Source: Rhizobium sp. RCAM05350
GTDB lineage: Bacteria > Pseudomonadota > Alphaproteobacteria > Rhizobiales > Rhizobiaceae
Length of the DNA stretch: 64,000 bases
Direction: 5' to 3'
Assembly: GCA_024426085.1 (NCBI GenBank)
Contig: CP087974.1
Location: 1,054,001 to 1,118,000 of the forward strand
In this document: in pieces, positions 51,949-64,000 of the stretch
Layout of the letters: each line of letters starts with the position of its first letter
Position numbering within the stretch: position 1 is the stretch's first letter
The notes under the pieces: generated by a model
What the model was told of the DNA's origin: nothing
The model's input: the letters and a program-made list of their open reading frames with translations, nothing else
Databases searched by the model: none
Translations under genes and position numbers: made by a program

Positions 51949-53662
51949 TCAGGCAGGCGCGCGAAAAACTCTGACCCGGTTGCGGCCGGCGTCCTTGGCC
52001 CTGTAGAGGGCGGCATCGGCGTGGACGAGAATGTCGCTCCACGTCTGATGGGCGCCACCCGCCACGCCAAAGCTTGCCGTCACGGTCAGCATTCCGCCAT
52101 CGGGAGCCTTGAGCGGACAGTTTTCGATCACCTTCCTGAGCTTTCGTGCCGCACAGGCGGCCTCAGTCAGCGAACCGCTTTCCAACAGAAGCGCGAACTC
52201 TTCGCCACCGAAGCGGGCCAGGTGCCTCGATGGTCCGGTGGAATGTCGCATCAGATCGGCGATGGCGCGCAAGACGGTATCGCCGAAAGGATGACCGTAG
52301 CGGTCGTTGATCGATTTGAAATGATCGATATCCAGCAGGATCAGGTATCGCGCCCTGTCCACCTCCACGGTCGCCGCGTGGTCTTCCAGCGCACGCCGGT
52401 TGAAAAGGCCCGTCAGGCCGTCGGTTGCAGCAAGGATTTCGAGCTGTCGCGTCAGCAGCGCACGTTCGCCGAGCCGCTGCGCCAGAATGCCGATGGCGCC
52501 ATAGAGTCGCCTGATTTCCTGAACCTCGCCCGGCGCGGAAACCAGATCGGCGGGACACTCGTCGGCAAGAGCGATAACGGCCTGCGCGCCCTTCAACAAA
52601 GGCCGCAGGATATAGATCTGGACAGCCGCGACGAGGCCGAGCACGAGCATCAGAAGCACGGCCGTGGTCAGTCCGTTGCGGTAGAGCGCAAACATCGCTT
52701 CCCGTTCGCCGGTCTCGAACCGGCCAACGATTTCGGTCAGATAGATATTTCTCATGTCACCGAGCGGCTGCATCAGCGCGACGTAACGCTGTGTGAAGTT
52801 CACACCATCAAGGGAGAAGTGACCCGTCCTGCTGCCCATCGCCATCTGCTCGTCGATCAGCGCCAGGCCCTGTCGCATGAAGGTTTCTTCCGCCTCCTGA
52901 CGCTTCAGCCGGATCGGAGTCGATCCCGGCAATGCAGAGCCGCTGAGCCCCAACAGATCCCAGACTTCGAGCAGCCTGCCGCGCGCGGCACTGCTTGCCG
53001 CGATATCCTGCGGCGTCACAGCGGTCCCCGCCGCCATCGGCGCAATCAAATAGGAGCCCAACCGCCCGGCATATTCGCGCAGATCGCTGAGCGCGATGCC
53101 CTGGACAACGATGGCGGCGAGATCCGGATCCTGTTTGAGGATTTCTCCGCTCTGCCATTCGATGATCGCCCCGGTAGGAATCCCTGGCAACAAACATGGC
53201 GCCAATTGCCGCATGAATCTCCTCGTAGCGACGGCCGTGGCGCTGCTGTTGTCCGATCGCCGCGATCAGGGCGCGCGCTGCAGCAAGCCGGGCACGGACG
53301 TCATCGATCATCGTATCCGGTATGTCGCGTCGCACAAGCTCATCCAGCGCCGCTTCGGTATCCTCGACGAAATCGCGCCATTTCCGGCGTGCCTCAGCCC
53401 GGTCCGGCTCCAATGCGGTCATCAGGCTGTTGGCAGGGCCCCTCTCCGCCGAGATGAGGTTTGCGGCATCGAAGATCGCCGTGAACTGGCGCATATTTTC
53501 CGCGCCCGCCCGGGCCTTGCGGAAAGCTTCGACTGAAGCCGATATCGTCGATGTCGCAAGCAGCAAAGTGCAGACAACGGCCAGCAGCGCCATAAACCAG
53601 AGACGGCCCCGGAGCCCGCCGAACCGGCCGGTATTGGTATCTGTATGGAAGCTGAGGGGCAT
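51949..53662 (-). CDS. Membrane diguanylate cyclase, GGDEF domain (frameshifted)
   Basis: The restored protein of about 570 residues makes c-di-GMP. A first membrane helix (WFMALLAVVCTLLLATSTI, ~22-40) and a helical periplasmic sensor of ~300 residues lead to a second helix (AVLLMLVLGLVAAVQIYIL). A HAMP-like linker and a C-terminal GGDEF domain follow, with ATDGLTGLFNRRALEDH, LLDIDHFKSINDRYGH and the active site RFGGEEFALLL. The RxxD inhibitory site before the active site is absent. The frame breaks near 53200. c-di-GMP controls surface polysaccharide in rhizobia, so a link to the first cluster is possible but untested. Confidence 0.9.
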
Positions 53663-53952
53663 TAGGAGGAACCGGTGAGTGCGGATGCATCGCTGCTATT
53701 CAACAAACCGGCTGGGAACCAGTGTCTTTTAGGAAGACGAGCCTCCCAGATTTGCAGTGCTGTCTAAGCGCTAGCATATCCACATGAACGCAGGCTGAAG
53801 CGCCGGCGCAGATTGGCCAGACAGATGGGTTGCCGCCGGAAAAAACAGAGCCTATGTCGTCGCAGCATCTTCCACGACAGATTTGCCATCTATGACGGAT
53901 TTGAATTCTTGCCGCCACTTCCCATATCTGAGAGACAACCGGAGACACAGAC
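53663..53952. other. Intergenic region, nothing assigned
   Basis: The gap separates the diverging cyclase and RDD genes and must contain both promoters. No gene or strong repeat was seen. Confidence 0.4.
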
Positions 53953-54416
53953 ATGAGCGTGCAGGACGAAAATCTCAGAATTCCGAGCAATGACTGGCGG
54001 GCCTATCAGGGCGTGCTCAGCCGGCGCGTCATGGCGTTCATGATTGATTACGCGATCGTCGCCCTCTTGTGGATACCCGCTGCGGTCGTCGTGTTCTTCC
54101 TCGGCATCCTGACGCTCGGCCTTGGCTTTTCCTTTATCCCGTGCTCTTTGCCGGTCTCGCCGTGCTGTATTTCGGCGTGACCGTCGGCGGCCTGAAGCAG
54201 GCGTCGCCAGGCATGAGCATGATGGGGCTGGCGATTGCCCGCACTGACGGCCGGCCGATGGATTTTTTGACGGCCATCGTCCATCTGGTGATCTTCTGGA
54301 TCGCCAACGCGCTGCTGACGCCGCTTGTCCTGCTGGTCGGCCTGTTCACCGATCGTGGCCGTCTGCTGCATGACCTGCTCATCGGTACGGTGACGGTGCG
54401 CCACGACGTCTATTGA
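53953..54416 (+). CDS. RDD-family membrane protein (frameshifted)
   Basis: The restored protein of about 154 residues has three hydrophobic helices and the RDD signature LSRRVMAFMIDYAIVAL near residue 25, followed by SPGMSMMGLAIARTDGRP and GRLLHDLLIGTVTV. The family is often linked to ion or metabolite transport, but its role is unsettled. The frame breaks near 54138. It precedes bpt by 180 bases. Confidence 0.85.
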
Positions 54417-54429
54417 TTCCGCTCAGGTT

Positions 54430-54458
54430 GCGACGGGACGACTGTATCATCCCGTCGC
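54430..54458. terminator. Hairpin after the RDD gene
   Basis: GCGACGGGA pairs with TCCCGTCGC around an 11-base loop, 14 bases after the stop. There is no T run, so it may be a weak terminator. Confidence 0.5.
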
Positions 54459-54595
54459 TGTCATGCAGTCGATTACATAAATCACAGGTTTACTGCATCG
54501 CAACGCGACAGTTCAAAAAGTCATGATTGACCTTTTGTAATCTTGCGCCATGCTAATGTTTTACAAGCGGCCACGAAGAGCGATCCCCGCACCAT

Positions 54596-55343
54596 ATGAA
54601 CACGCAAACTGCACCGTCTCCACAGTTCTACCTGACCGCGCCGGCAACCTGCCCATATCTGCCGCAGGAGATGGAGCGGAAGGTTTTTACCCACATGGTG
54701 GGCGAGCGGGCGCCTGAACTCAACGATCTCCTGACCCAGGGCGGCTTCCGCCGGTCGCAGAACATCGCCTACCGGCCGGCCTGCGAGAGTTGCCGGGCCT
54801 GTGTGTCCGTGCGCATCGTCGCCGGCGAGTTCTCCCCCACCCGCTCGATGCGGCGTATCCTGGCGCTGAACAGCGACGTGGTCTCGACGGAATACCCGGC
54901 AGAACCCTCCAGCGAGCAATACAGCCTGTTTCTGCCGCTATCTCGACCATCGCCACCAGAAAGGCGGCATGTCCGACATGTCGGTGCTGGATTATGCGAT
55001 GATGGTCGAGGATACCCACGTCAACACCAAAATCATCGAATACCGCCTCAAGGTCGAAGGCGACAGCATCGGCAAGGCGAAGGGACCGCTGATCTCGGCA
55101 GCACTGACCGACAAGATGGGTGACGGCCTGTCGATGGTCTATTCCTATTTCGATCCTGATCTGGCCGACCGTTCGCTCGGCACGTTCATGATCCTCGATC
55201 ACATCCGCAAGGTGCAGGAACGTGGCTTGCCGCATGTCTATCTTGGCTACTGGGTCAAGGGATCGCGCAAGATGGACTATAAAACAAAGTTTCTGCCGCA
55301 GGAGCACCTTATGGCCCAGGGCTGGGAGCGCTATACAGGCTAA
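54596..55343 (+). CDS. bpt: Aspartate/glutamate leucyltransferase Bpt (frameshifted)
   Basis: Bpt adds Leu from Leu-tRNA to proteins with N-terminal Asp or Glu, marking them for ClpS/ClpAP degradation. The restored 250-residue protein shows the N-terminal Cys-rich segment [17 protein letters not shown] and the transferase core [19 protein letters not shown] with [18 protein letters not shown]. The frame breaks near 54938. The start ATG 54596 fits the family N-terminus [15 protein letters not shown]. Confidence 0.93.
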
Positions 55344-55370
55344 AGCGCAGCCACCCGACAGGACGAAATC

Positions 55371-56276
55371 TTGAGTGAAGCCATCGATGCCGCCCACCAC
55401 CGCCGCGGACTTCTCATCACCGGCCTTGGCGGCCTTGCCCTTTCCTTCGACATTCCGCTGATCCGCTCCTCCGATGGCGAGGTTTGGTCGCTGCTGGCCG
55501 TGCGCAGCCTGTGTACCTTCACCGTCGCACTGATCGCCTGGGTGGTGCTGAACAGGTTTCTCGGTCGCAAGATCGCGCTGGTGCCCGGCAAGGCGGGACT
55601 GCTGGCGGGCCTGTTCTACGGTCTCGGCTCCTTTACCTTCCTGTTGTCTGTTTTCAACACTGCGACCGCCAACGTCGTCTTCATCGTTGCCTTCACCTCG
55701 ATGTTCGCAGCTATGCTCTCCTGGATCTTTCTCAAGGAGCGCCCATCCAACGCCACCCTGGTGACGATGGCGGTGATGGTCTTCGGAGTCGGGCTGATCG
55801 TTCAGGACGGGTTGAAAAGTGGCAATTTCTTCGGTGATGCGATGGCGGTCAGCTCGGCCCTCCTGCTTGCCTCCGCCATCACCGTCAGCCGCGCCAGTGG
55901 CAAGGACATGGGGCTGGTGCCGCTGGCAACCGCGATCTTCCCCGCCATCATCGGTTACCTGCTGTCGCCGGCCGAGGGCCTTACCATCGCCCATCCCGGC
56001 TGGATCATGTTCGACGGCCTGATCATGATCCCGCTTGCTTTCTTCTGCCTCGCCACCGGCCCGCGCTATCTGTCGGCGCCTGAAGTCGGCATGTTCTACC
56101 TGCTCGAAACCATCCTCGCGCCGATCTGGATCTGGATCGTCTTTATGGAAGTCCCGACGTCGCAGACCTTGGTCGGCGGCGCGGTGCTGATTTTGGCGCT
56201 GGTCGGGCATTCGGTGTGGCAGATGCGGAGAAAGTCAGCCGTGGACGCATCGAACGAGTTTCCGTTTACGGGGTGA
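55371..56276 (+). CDS. EamA/DMT-family transporter
   Basis: The intact 301-residue protein has ten hydrophobic helices in two EamA repeats, with the typical ends NVVFIVAFTSMFAAMLSWIF and LETILAPIWIWIVFMEVP. It is likely an exporter of amino acids or other small metabolites. The start is taken as TTG 55371, close after bpt (27 bases), suggesting co-transcription. A later Met start is possible but would cut the first segment. Confidence 0.88.
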   Translation: MSEAIDAAHHRRGLLITGLGGLALSFDIPLIRSSDGEVWSLLAVRSLCTFTVALIAWVVLNRFLGRKIALVPGKAGLLAGLFYGLGSFTFLLSVFNTATANVVFIVAFTSMFAAMLSWIFLKERPSNATLVTMAVMVFGVGLIVQDGLKSGNFFGDAMAVSSALLLASAITVSRASGKDMGLVPLATAIFPAIIGYLLSPAEGLTIAHPGWIMFDGLIMIPLAFFCLATGPRYLSAPEVGMFYLLETILAPIWIWIVFMEVPTSQTLVGGAVLILALVGHSVWQMRRKSAVDASNEFPFTG

Positions 56277-56310
56277 AGGTTCTTACCAATTGCTGCGGAG
56301 AAAAACCGAT

Positions 56311-56329
56311 GTTATAACATGATTATAAC
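56311..56329. promoter_or_regulatory. Operator-like double TTATAAC before the toxin-antitoxin genes
   Basis: The palindrome GTTATAAC is followed after four bases by a second TTATAAC, 15 bases before the antitoxin start. Toxin-antitoxin pairs usually bind such palindromes over their promoter, so this is a likely autoregulatory operator. Confidence 0.5.
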
Positions 56330-56343
56330 GTCGGAGCTTTGTT

Positions 56344-56565
56344 ATGAACATCACTATCCGCAAGATCGGCAACTCGGAAGGCGTCATCATTCCGAAGGAA
56401 ATGCTTGAACGGTTTGGTCTGAAGGCAGGTGATCAAATGGAGCTCACCGCGAAGGATGGTGGCTTTCAGATGCAACCGCTTGATGAAGCGTTTCAACGCC
56501 AACTCGAACACGCCAATCGCTTCATGGACAAATACAAGGTCGCATTGAAAAAGCTGGCCGAATGA
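56344..56565 (+). CDS. AbrB/MazE-type antitoxin
   Basis: The 73-residue protein has an N-terminal SpoVT-AbrB swapped-hairpin DNA-binding domain (MNITIRKIGNSEGVIIPKEM, LKAGDQMELT). Its C-terminal helix (FQRQLEHANRFMDKYKVALK) likely blocks the toxin. Its stop overlaps the toxin start as ATGA. It should repress its own operon and neutralise the Doc-like toxin. Confidence 0.88.
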   Translation: MNITIRKIGNSEGVIIPKEMLERFGLKAGDQMELTAKDGGFQMQPLDEAFQRQLEHANRFMDKYKVALKKLAE

Positions 56566-56957
56566 GTGATTTCGTTTTTCTGGAACGACCTCTCATTGAG
56601 GCATTGCAAGCCATCCAGATCGAGCGCTTTGGCGGCGCTTTCGGTTTAAGAGACGAAGGCGCACTTGAGTCGGCTCTGGCCCGGCCGGTCAACAAGGCCC
56701 ATTACGGTTGCGACGATGTTATCGAACTCGCCGCAGCGTATCTGTTCGGTCTTGCGATGAACCATGCGTTTATTGATGGAAACAAACGTATCGCCATTGT
56801 TGCGGCGGCTGTTTTCCTGATGGAAAACGGTTACGAAATCGAAACGAGCGACAGCCTTCTCTTCAGCTTCGTCCTCTCGGTCGCTGCTGGTGAGATCGAA
56901 GAAGACGGAGCCATCCACTTCCTGCGAGACGTCACCGTTCCATCTCAGAATAGATAA
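56562..56957 (+). CDS. Doc-type Fic-fold toxin
   Basis: The 131-residue protein is a death-on-curing family toxin. It starts MSDFVFLERPLIEALQAIQI and has the substrate-loop region GLRDEGALESALARP. The catalytic motif NHAFIDGNKRIA is followed by the helix AAVFLMENGYEI. Doc phosphorylates elongation factor Tu and stops translation. The motif has an extra acidic residue and Gly (IDGNKR) compared with the Doc form, so AMP transfer rather than phosphorylation is conceivable. It is coupled to a MazE-like rather than a Phd antitoxin. Confidence 0.9.
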   Translation: MSDFVFLERPLIEALQAIQIERFGGAFGLRDEGALESALARPVNKAHYGCDDVIELAAAYLFGLAMNHAFIDGNKRIAIVAAAVFLMENGYEIETSDSLLFSFVLSVAAGEIEEDGAIHFLRDVTVPSQNR

Positions 56958-56991
56958 ACGGGCGGGTTAATACCAACCACCCGCACATCCA

Positions 56992-59676
<2,685 letters not shown>

Positions 59677-60870
59677 ATGATGCCTACCCGCAATCTCCGT
59701 CTGATGCTGGCGAGCGCCGCTTTTATCGGCCTTTCCGGTCCGGCCTTCGCGCTCGACGGCGCGGATCTCGTCACCAAGCTGAACGCCGCCTATGCACTCA
59801 ACGGCGCAACCGTCGCCTATGAGAAGGTTGCGGTGGATGGCACGACGGTGACGCTGACCGGCGTCAGCGTCAAATCGACGGCCGCCCCCGGCAAGGATTT
59901 CAAAATCGGCGAAGTGACGCTGGAAGGCGTCGAAGAAACCGACAATGGCGGCTATTATGCAGAAACCGTCACGCTCCCGGATGTCGACGTCAAGGAAGAC
60001 GAAACGGCGATTACAGCCAAGGACATCACCATCGGCGGCCTGAGCATTCCCGGTAATGCGGCAGGCGGCACGATTAACGATATCGTCCTTTACGGATCTG
60101 CCGGCAGCGGCCCCGTGACGGTCGCCGTCAAGGGCAAGCAGGTGTTTTCGATGGAGGAATCGGAAGCCAACCTGACGAAGCAGGAAAGCGACGCCGGTTT
60201 TGATTTTGACGCCACGTTCTCCGGCATCAAGGCCGATCTCTCCGACGTCGAGGACGCCAAGTCGAAGGATGCGATCGAAAAGCTTGGCTTGAAGACGCTT
60301 TCCGGCGAGATGACGATGAAGGGCAGCTGGGAAACTGCCACCGGCAATGTCGCGCTTGAGGAATATGCCTTCGATTTCGCCAATGTCGGCCGCCTTGCGC
60401 TCGCCTTCGACATCTCCGGCTACACGCTGGACTTCATGAAATCCATGCAGGAGGCCATGAAGGCTGCCGAAGCCAATCCGAACAAGGAAGAAGCCAATCA
60501 GGCCATGGGCCTTTCGATGATGGGCCTGATCCAGCAGCTGACCTTCAACAACGCTTCCGTCCGCTTCGACGATGCGACGATCACCAAGCGCGTTCTCGAC
60601 TATATCGGCTCCCAGCAGGGCGTGTCCGGCGATCAGCTGGCACAGTCGCTGAAGGGCATGGTGCCGTTGATGATGGCCCAGCTCAACGTTCCTGAGCTGC
60701 AGAACCAGGTCTCGAGCGCCGTCAACACCTATCTGGATGCGCCCAAGAGCCTGACGATCTCAGCCGAGCCGGCCAACCCAGTACCCTTCCCGATGATCAT
60801 CGGCGCCGCCATGGGCGCTCCGAACACGGTGCCGGGCGTTCTCGGCGTCAAGGTGACCACGAACGACTGA
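59677..60870 (+). CDS. Periplasmic hypothetical protein
   Basis: The intact 397-residue protein has a Sec signal peptide (LRLMLASAAFIGLSGPAFA) and a mature, acidic, beta-rich chain. Its DFKIGEVTLEGVEETDNG and ITIGGLSIPGNAAGGTIND segments recur as alternating strands, like proteins with repeated lipid-binding or DUF945-like beta sheets. It ends GVLGVKVTTND. Its function is unknown. It is monocistronic, with a strong terminator after it. An ATG three bases downstream is an equal start candidate. Confidence 0.75.
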   Translation: MMPTRNLRLMLASAAFIGLSGPAFALDGADLVTKLNAAYALNGATVAYEKVAVDGTTVTLTGVSVKSTAAPGKDFKIGEVTLEGVEETDNGGYYAETVTLPDVDVKEDETAITAKDITIGGLSIPGNAAGGTINDIVLYGSAGSGPVTVAVKGKQVFSMEESEANLTKQESDAGFDFDATFSGIKADLSDVEDAKSKDAIEKLGLKTLSGEMTMKGSWETATGNVALEEYAFDFANVGRLALAFDISGYTLDFMKSMQEAMKAAEANPNKEEANQAMGLSMMGLIQQLTFNNASVRFDDATITKRVLDYIGSQQGVSGDQLAQSLKGMVPLMMAQLNVPELQNQVSSAVNTYLDAPKSLTISAEPANPVPFPMIIGAAMGAPNTVPGVLGVKVTTND

Positions 60871-60897
60871 TCTGAAAACCGATCAGAGCTGAACATG

Positions 60898-60934
60898 AAA
60901 AGGCCCGACGCTTACGCGCCGGGCCTTCTTTTTG
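60898..60934 (+). terminator. Intrinsic terminator
   Basis: AAGGCCCG pairs with CGGGCCTT, with an inner CGC/GCG stem, followed by CTTTTT. It lies 28 bases after the periplasmic protein and converges with creD. Confidence 0.85.
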
Positions 60935-60951
60935 TGAGGCAACCGGATGCC

Positions 60952-62394
60952 TTACGCGGACTTTCTCGCCACACCCGACCAGTCGATATTTCGGGTCGAG
61001 AACATTGTCGCGGCAATGGTGACGAACGAGATCAGGGCACCGGCCAGCAGCGCGTATTCGTCCTCCCGCAGGATCAAGTACATGACCGCATAGGCGGTCG
61101 TAAGCACGAAGGCGAGGATCGTGCCGCGCCGCAGGCTGCCGGTGACCGAGCCGACATAGGTGGAGATCAGTCCTGCGGTCGCCAGTGACGCCAGCACATA
61201 GGCGATTTCAGAAACCGGTATGTTCGGCGAGCGCCAGGAGCAGGACATAAAAGACCACCAGTGCCAGGCCGGTCAGCACATACTGGATCCAGTGAACTTT
61301 TCGCGCTTTTGATCTCGATGATGAAGACTGCGAGAAAGACCACCGAGAAGAAGCCGATCGAATATTTCAGCGTCCGGGCGACGACCTGGTAAAACTTGAC
61401 CGGTTCGACCATGTTGACCGCCATCAGGCTGTTCGACAGCGGCAGCACGGAGCTTGAGACGACACGATCGACACCACGGGCGAGATAGGGGATCGTCCAC
61501 TTGGCGGAAAATCCGTTGGCGTCGATCGCTTTTTCCTCCGGCAGGAACAGGCCCTCGAAACCCGGATGCGGCCAGTTGGCTTCAGCGGAAAAATGCGTCG
61601 TCTGGCCGGCCGGCGCGACAGCGAAACTGCCGGAACCATTGAGCGAGAGATCGACCGCAAAGCTGAACCCGCTTTCAACAAGCGCACGGCCGATCGGACT
61701 GTTCACACCCAGAATCCAGCCTGGCAGGAGCACCGTAAGGCTCCAGCGAACCAAGCGCCAGCGACGAGATCGACTTCATGCCAGGGTCGAACGGCAAGAG
61801 CGGCCCACCATCGATGCGCACTCCGGCATCGGAGCGGATGCCGGTAATATCGGCGATGCTCATGACCAGCATGGCCCGATCGAGATCGGGCTTGCCGTCG
61901 ATCTGCCGGAGATCGTCGATCATGCCGGGGGCAAACCGGCCGGTAATGCCGACCTTGGCATTGTAGACCGGCAGCGTATAGATCGAGAGCTTGCGTTCTT
62001 CGGTGGCAAGCTTTGAATCCACATTCAAGGTTTCCGGCATCAGCAGCGCCCATTCGGTCACAGCCTGCCAGACGATGCGGCCGTCGATCGTCTGGTTGCG
62101 ATTGACCTCGACGGGCACGGCAACATAGGGACCGTTGAGCACCTGCGGCCCTCCCCATCCCCTGGCGATACGGGCGGAGACTTCTTCGGCCCTGCGGCCA
62201 CGCTCCTCGACCAGCCCCCAGACGAGCAGCGTCGGGATCAGCAGCGCCACCGAGATGAAACCGATCATGATGAATTTGACGCCGGGCGAGGACAGGACGG
62301 TGCGAACCGTTCCGGGCCGTGCTGCAGCGTCGAATTGGGAGGATGATTGTTTGTCGCCGGAATTCTCATCCGGATGTAAATCGATATCGGTCAT
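60952..62394 (-). CDS. creD: Inner-membrane protein CreD (frameshifted)
   Basis: The restored protein of about 480 residues has one N-terminal helix (VKFIMIGFISVALLIPTLLV, ~40-60), a large periplasmic domain (RIVWQAVTEWALLMPETLNV, FLPEEKAIDANGFSAKWTIP) and about five C-terminal helices. CreD is linked to envelope integrity and beta-lactam response. Frames break near 61740 and 61302. The gene stands alone without creBC. The start ATG 62394 (MTDIDLHPDE) is the first with a reasonable context. Confidence 0.9.
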
Positions 62395-62624
62395 GTCCAA
62401 ACCCCCAGACATTGAAACCGGCGGAAATGTGCCGGCGCCACTACCGTTAAGAGTGCATTAAGGCCGATTGCGCGCGGAATATCGCCGCTTTGAGGGTGGT
62501 TTTCAGGCAAATTGCGGAACCGAAAAACCCGACGGTCGGCATCGCCGGGCTGATCCAGTTTCAGTGGGGCAGAGCCTCTCTCAACGAGCGTTCGATCCGC
62601 GGATCCTGCATGGCCGGGGCTGGT

Positions 62625-64000
62625 TCATTGATCAGGCCGCCTGCCCGGCGATATCGCGCAAGGTTTCGACATGGTGGTCGGGATGGTCCGATTCGCGCTT
62701 TTCTCCGTAAGCTGGAATGCCGAGATCAGATCGCGCAGGCGGGCGGCTTCATTGGCAAGTACCACGCTTGCCGCATTGTTTTCCTCGACCATGGCCGCAT
62801 TCTGCTGCGTCCCCTGATCCATCTGGTTGACCGCCGCATTGATTTCGGCAAGCCCGGTGGATTGCTCACGCGAGGAAACCGCAATGGCCTCGACATGCCG
62901 GCTCATCGTATCGACGTGATCACCGATCTCGGTAAGAGCGGTGCCTGTATCGTGGACAAAACGCGCCCTCCAAAACCTCGTCAACCGAGGTGCGGATCAG
63001 CTGCTTGATCTCACCGGCGGCACCGGCGGAGCGTTGTGCAAGTCCGCGTACCTCCTGGGCAACGACGGCGAAGCCCCTGCCCGCATCGCCGGCACGCGCA
63101 GCCTCGATACCGGCATTGAGCGCCAGAAGGTTGGTCTGGAAGGCAATTTCATCGATGACGCCGATAATGCTGGCGATCCGCTCGGACGATTGCTCGATGC
63201 GTTCCATGGCGATAATCGCCTGGGTCACCAGATTTTCGGTCCGTGTCGCGCTTTCATTGGCCGTGACGGCTGCCTGACGCGCCTCCCTGCGCGCCTGGCG
63301 GAATTGGTGACATTGGCCGTGATCTCGTCGAGCGCGGCGGCTGTCTGCTCAAGGGCTGCCGCCTGCTGTTCGGTTCTGCGCGCCAGGTCGCCAGCGCTGC
63401 CGCTGATCTCGCGGCTGCCACTTTCAATCGCCGTACTGGACTGGGCTATATCCAGCATGACGCCGTTCAGCTGCCGCAATGTCCTATTGAGGTTCTCGCG
63501 CAGGGATTCGAAATCGGCGGCGAAGGGTTCGTTCAGTTCAAAGGAGAGATCGCCACCGGCCAGGCGCTGCAGCCCGCCGGCAAGTCCTGCGGTTGCCCGG
63601 CGCAAACGCAGCTGTGCTGACGCTTCGGCTTCCTCCTGCAGCTGGCGGCGCTTTTCTTCGGCCAAGATGCGCGCCTCGGCTGCCTCTTCCTCGAGGCGGC
63701 GGTTTGCCAGTGCGGCTTGACGGAACACCTCCAGCGCCTCCGCCATCGAACCGAACTCGTTGCGCAGGCCCAGGCCCGGCACGCTGACATCTGTATTGCC
63801 ACCGGCCAGATCGCGCATTGCTTCCGTCACCTTCTTTACCGGGCGGGAAATCGAACGGCCGATGATCCAGACACCGGCGAGCAGCACAAGCACGGTCGCA
63901 GCCAGGAGACCAATGACCAAGGAAATGTTGCGTGCGGCAACACCGGCGCTCTCATCCTCGATCATCGTCTTTTCCTCTGCGAAACTGGCGAGAAGCGCTG
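62625..64000 (-). CDS. Methyl-accepting chemotaxis protein, 5' end cut by window (frameshifted)
   Basis: The visible part starts in the sensor's last residues, then has a membrane helix ([20 protein letters not shown]), a HAMP domain ([20 protein letters not shown]) and a second HAMP-like segment. The signalling domain carries the conserved tip [20 protein letters not shown] and the adaptation helix [20 protein letters not shown]. It relays ligand binding to CheA. Frames break near 63300 and 62957. No CheR-binding pentapeptide is seen at its C-terminus (GRRPDQ). The sensor domain lies outside the window. Confidence 0.92.

Noticed and set aside
52021..53457. 478-residue plus-strand frame opposite the diguanylate cyclase
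   Set aside because: The GGDEF protein on the other strand has all motifs. The plus-strand product is Arg/Gln/His-rich and domain-free.
54720..56210. 496-residue minus-strand frame opposite bpt and the EamA transporter
   Set aside because: It overlaps two clear genes and has the composition of an antisense frame.

Overview
The window is chromosomal DNA of an alphaproteobacterium of the order Hyphomicrobiales, most likely family Rhizobiaceae (Rhizobium/Agrobacterium/Sinorhizobium group). The evidence is gene content and order: DUF177-plsX-fabH-ihfA-MerR, the cytochrome bc1 chaperone next to bamE and hppA, glyA-nrdR-ribD-ribE with ribH-nusB nearby, a DUF982 protein, a DUF6163 protein, an ldtP/ldtR pair and GC-rich codon use. 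The consensus has about 60 apparent frameshifts, many in homopolymers and many inside genes that must work (parC, glyA, hemB, fabH, plsX, nusB, ribD). I read these as sequencing or assembly indels. Such genes are annotated over their full restored span and the breaks are noted.

Layout. 1-10.5 kb: a surface-polysaccharide cluster with a hexapeptide acetyltransferase, a CelD-like GNAT, a Wzc-like chain-length protein with a decayed P-loop, a Wza-type export lipoprotein, two GT4 glycosyltransferases, a polyprenyl-phosphate hexose-1-phosphate transferase and a Wzy/ligase. It resembles unipolar-polysaccharide/holdfast loci. 10.6-13.75 kb: a pseudo-nuclease, tRNA-Pro(GGG), then a low-GC insert with a DnaQ-like exonuclease and a nucleotidyltransferase, closed by a strong terminator (a candidate defence island). 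13.9-24.9 kb: conserved core genes (two hypotheticals, DUF982, MerR, ihfA, fabH, plsX, DUF177, bc1 chaperone, bamE, hppA, MFS, nusB, ribH). 25.1-32.1 kb: cupin, GNAT, a small secreted protein, ribE, ribD, nrdR, glyA and ldtP.

32.1-47.0 kb is the most interesting part. It is a 15-kb operon between ldtP and its presumed regulator ldtR, which are neighbours in related genomes as far as I recall. It encodes two giant proteins I do not recognise, about 2,500 and 2,190 residues, with no signal peptide or known enzymatic motif, plus an 81-residue protein. The first giant runs beta-rich, then helical, then a strongly hydrophobic beta-rich C-terminus. The octamer TTTACGTT occurs upstream of both ldtP and this operon, which hints at shared control.

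47.0-64 kb: ldtR, DUF6163, a class III cyclase with duplicated membrane segments, a small secreted protein related to the one at 26.6 kb, a 45-residue membrane protein, hemB, a diguanylate cyclase, an RDD protein, bpt, an EamA transporter, a MazE-like/Doc toxin-antitoxin pair, parC, a periplasmic hypothetical, creD and a chemotaxis receptor cut by the window end. No CRISPR array, insertion sequence, integrase or rRNA was seen.
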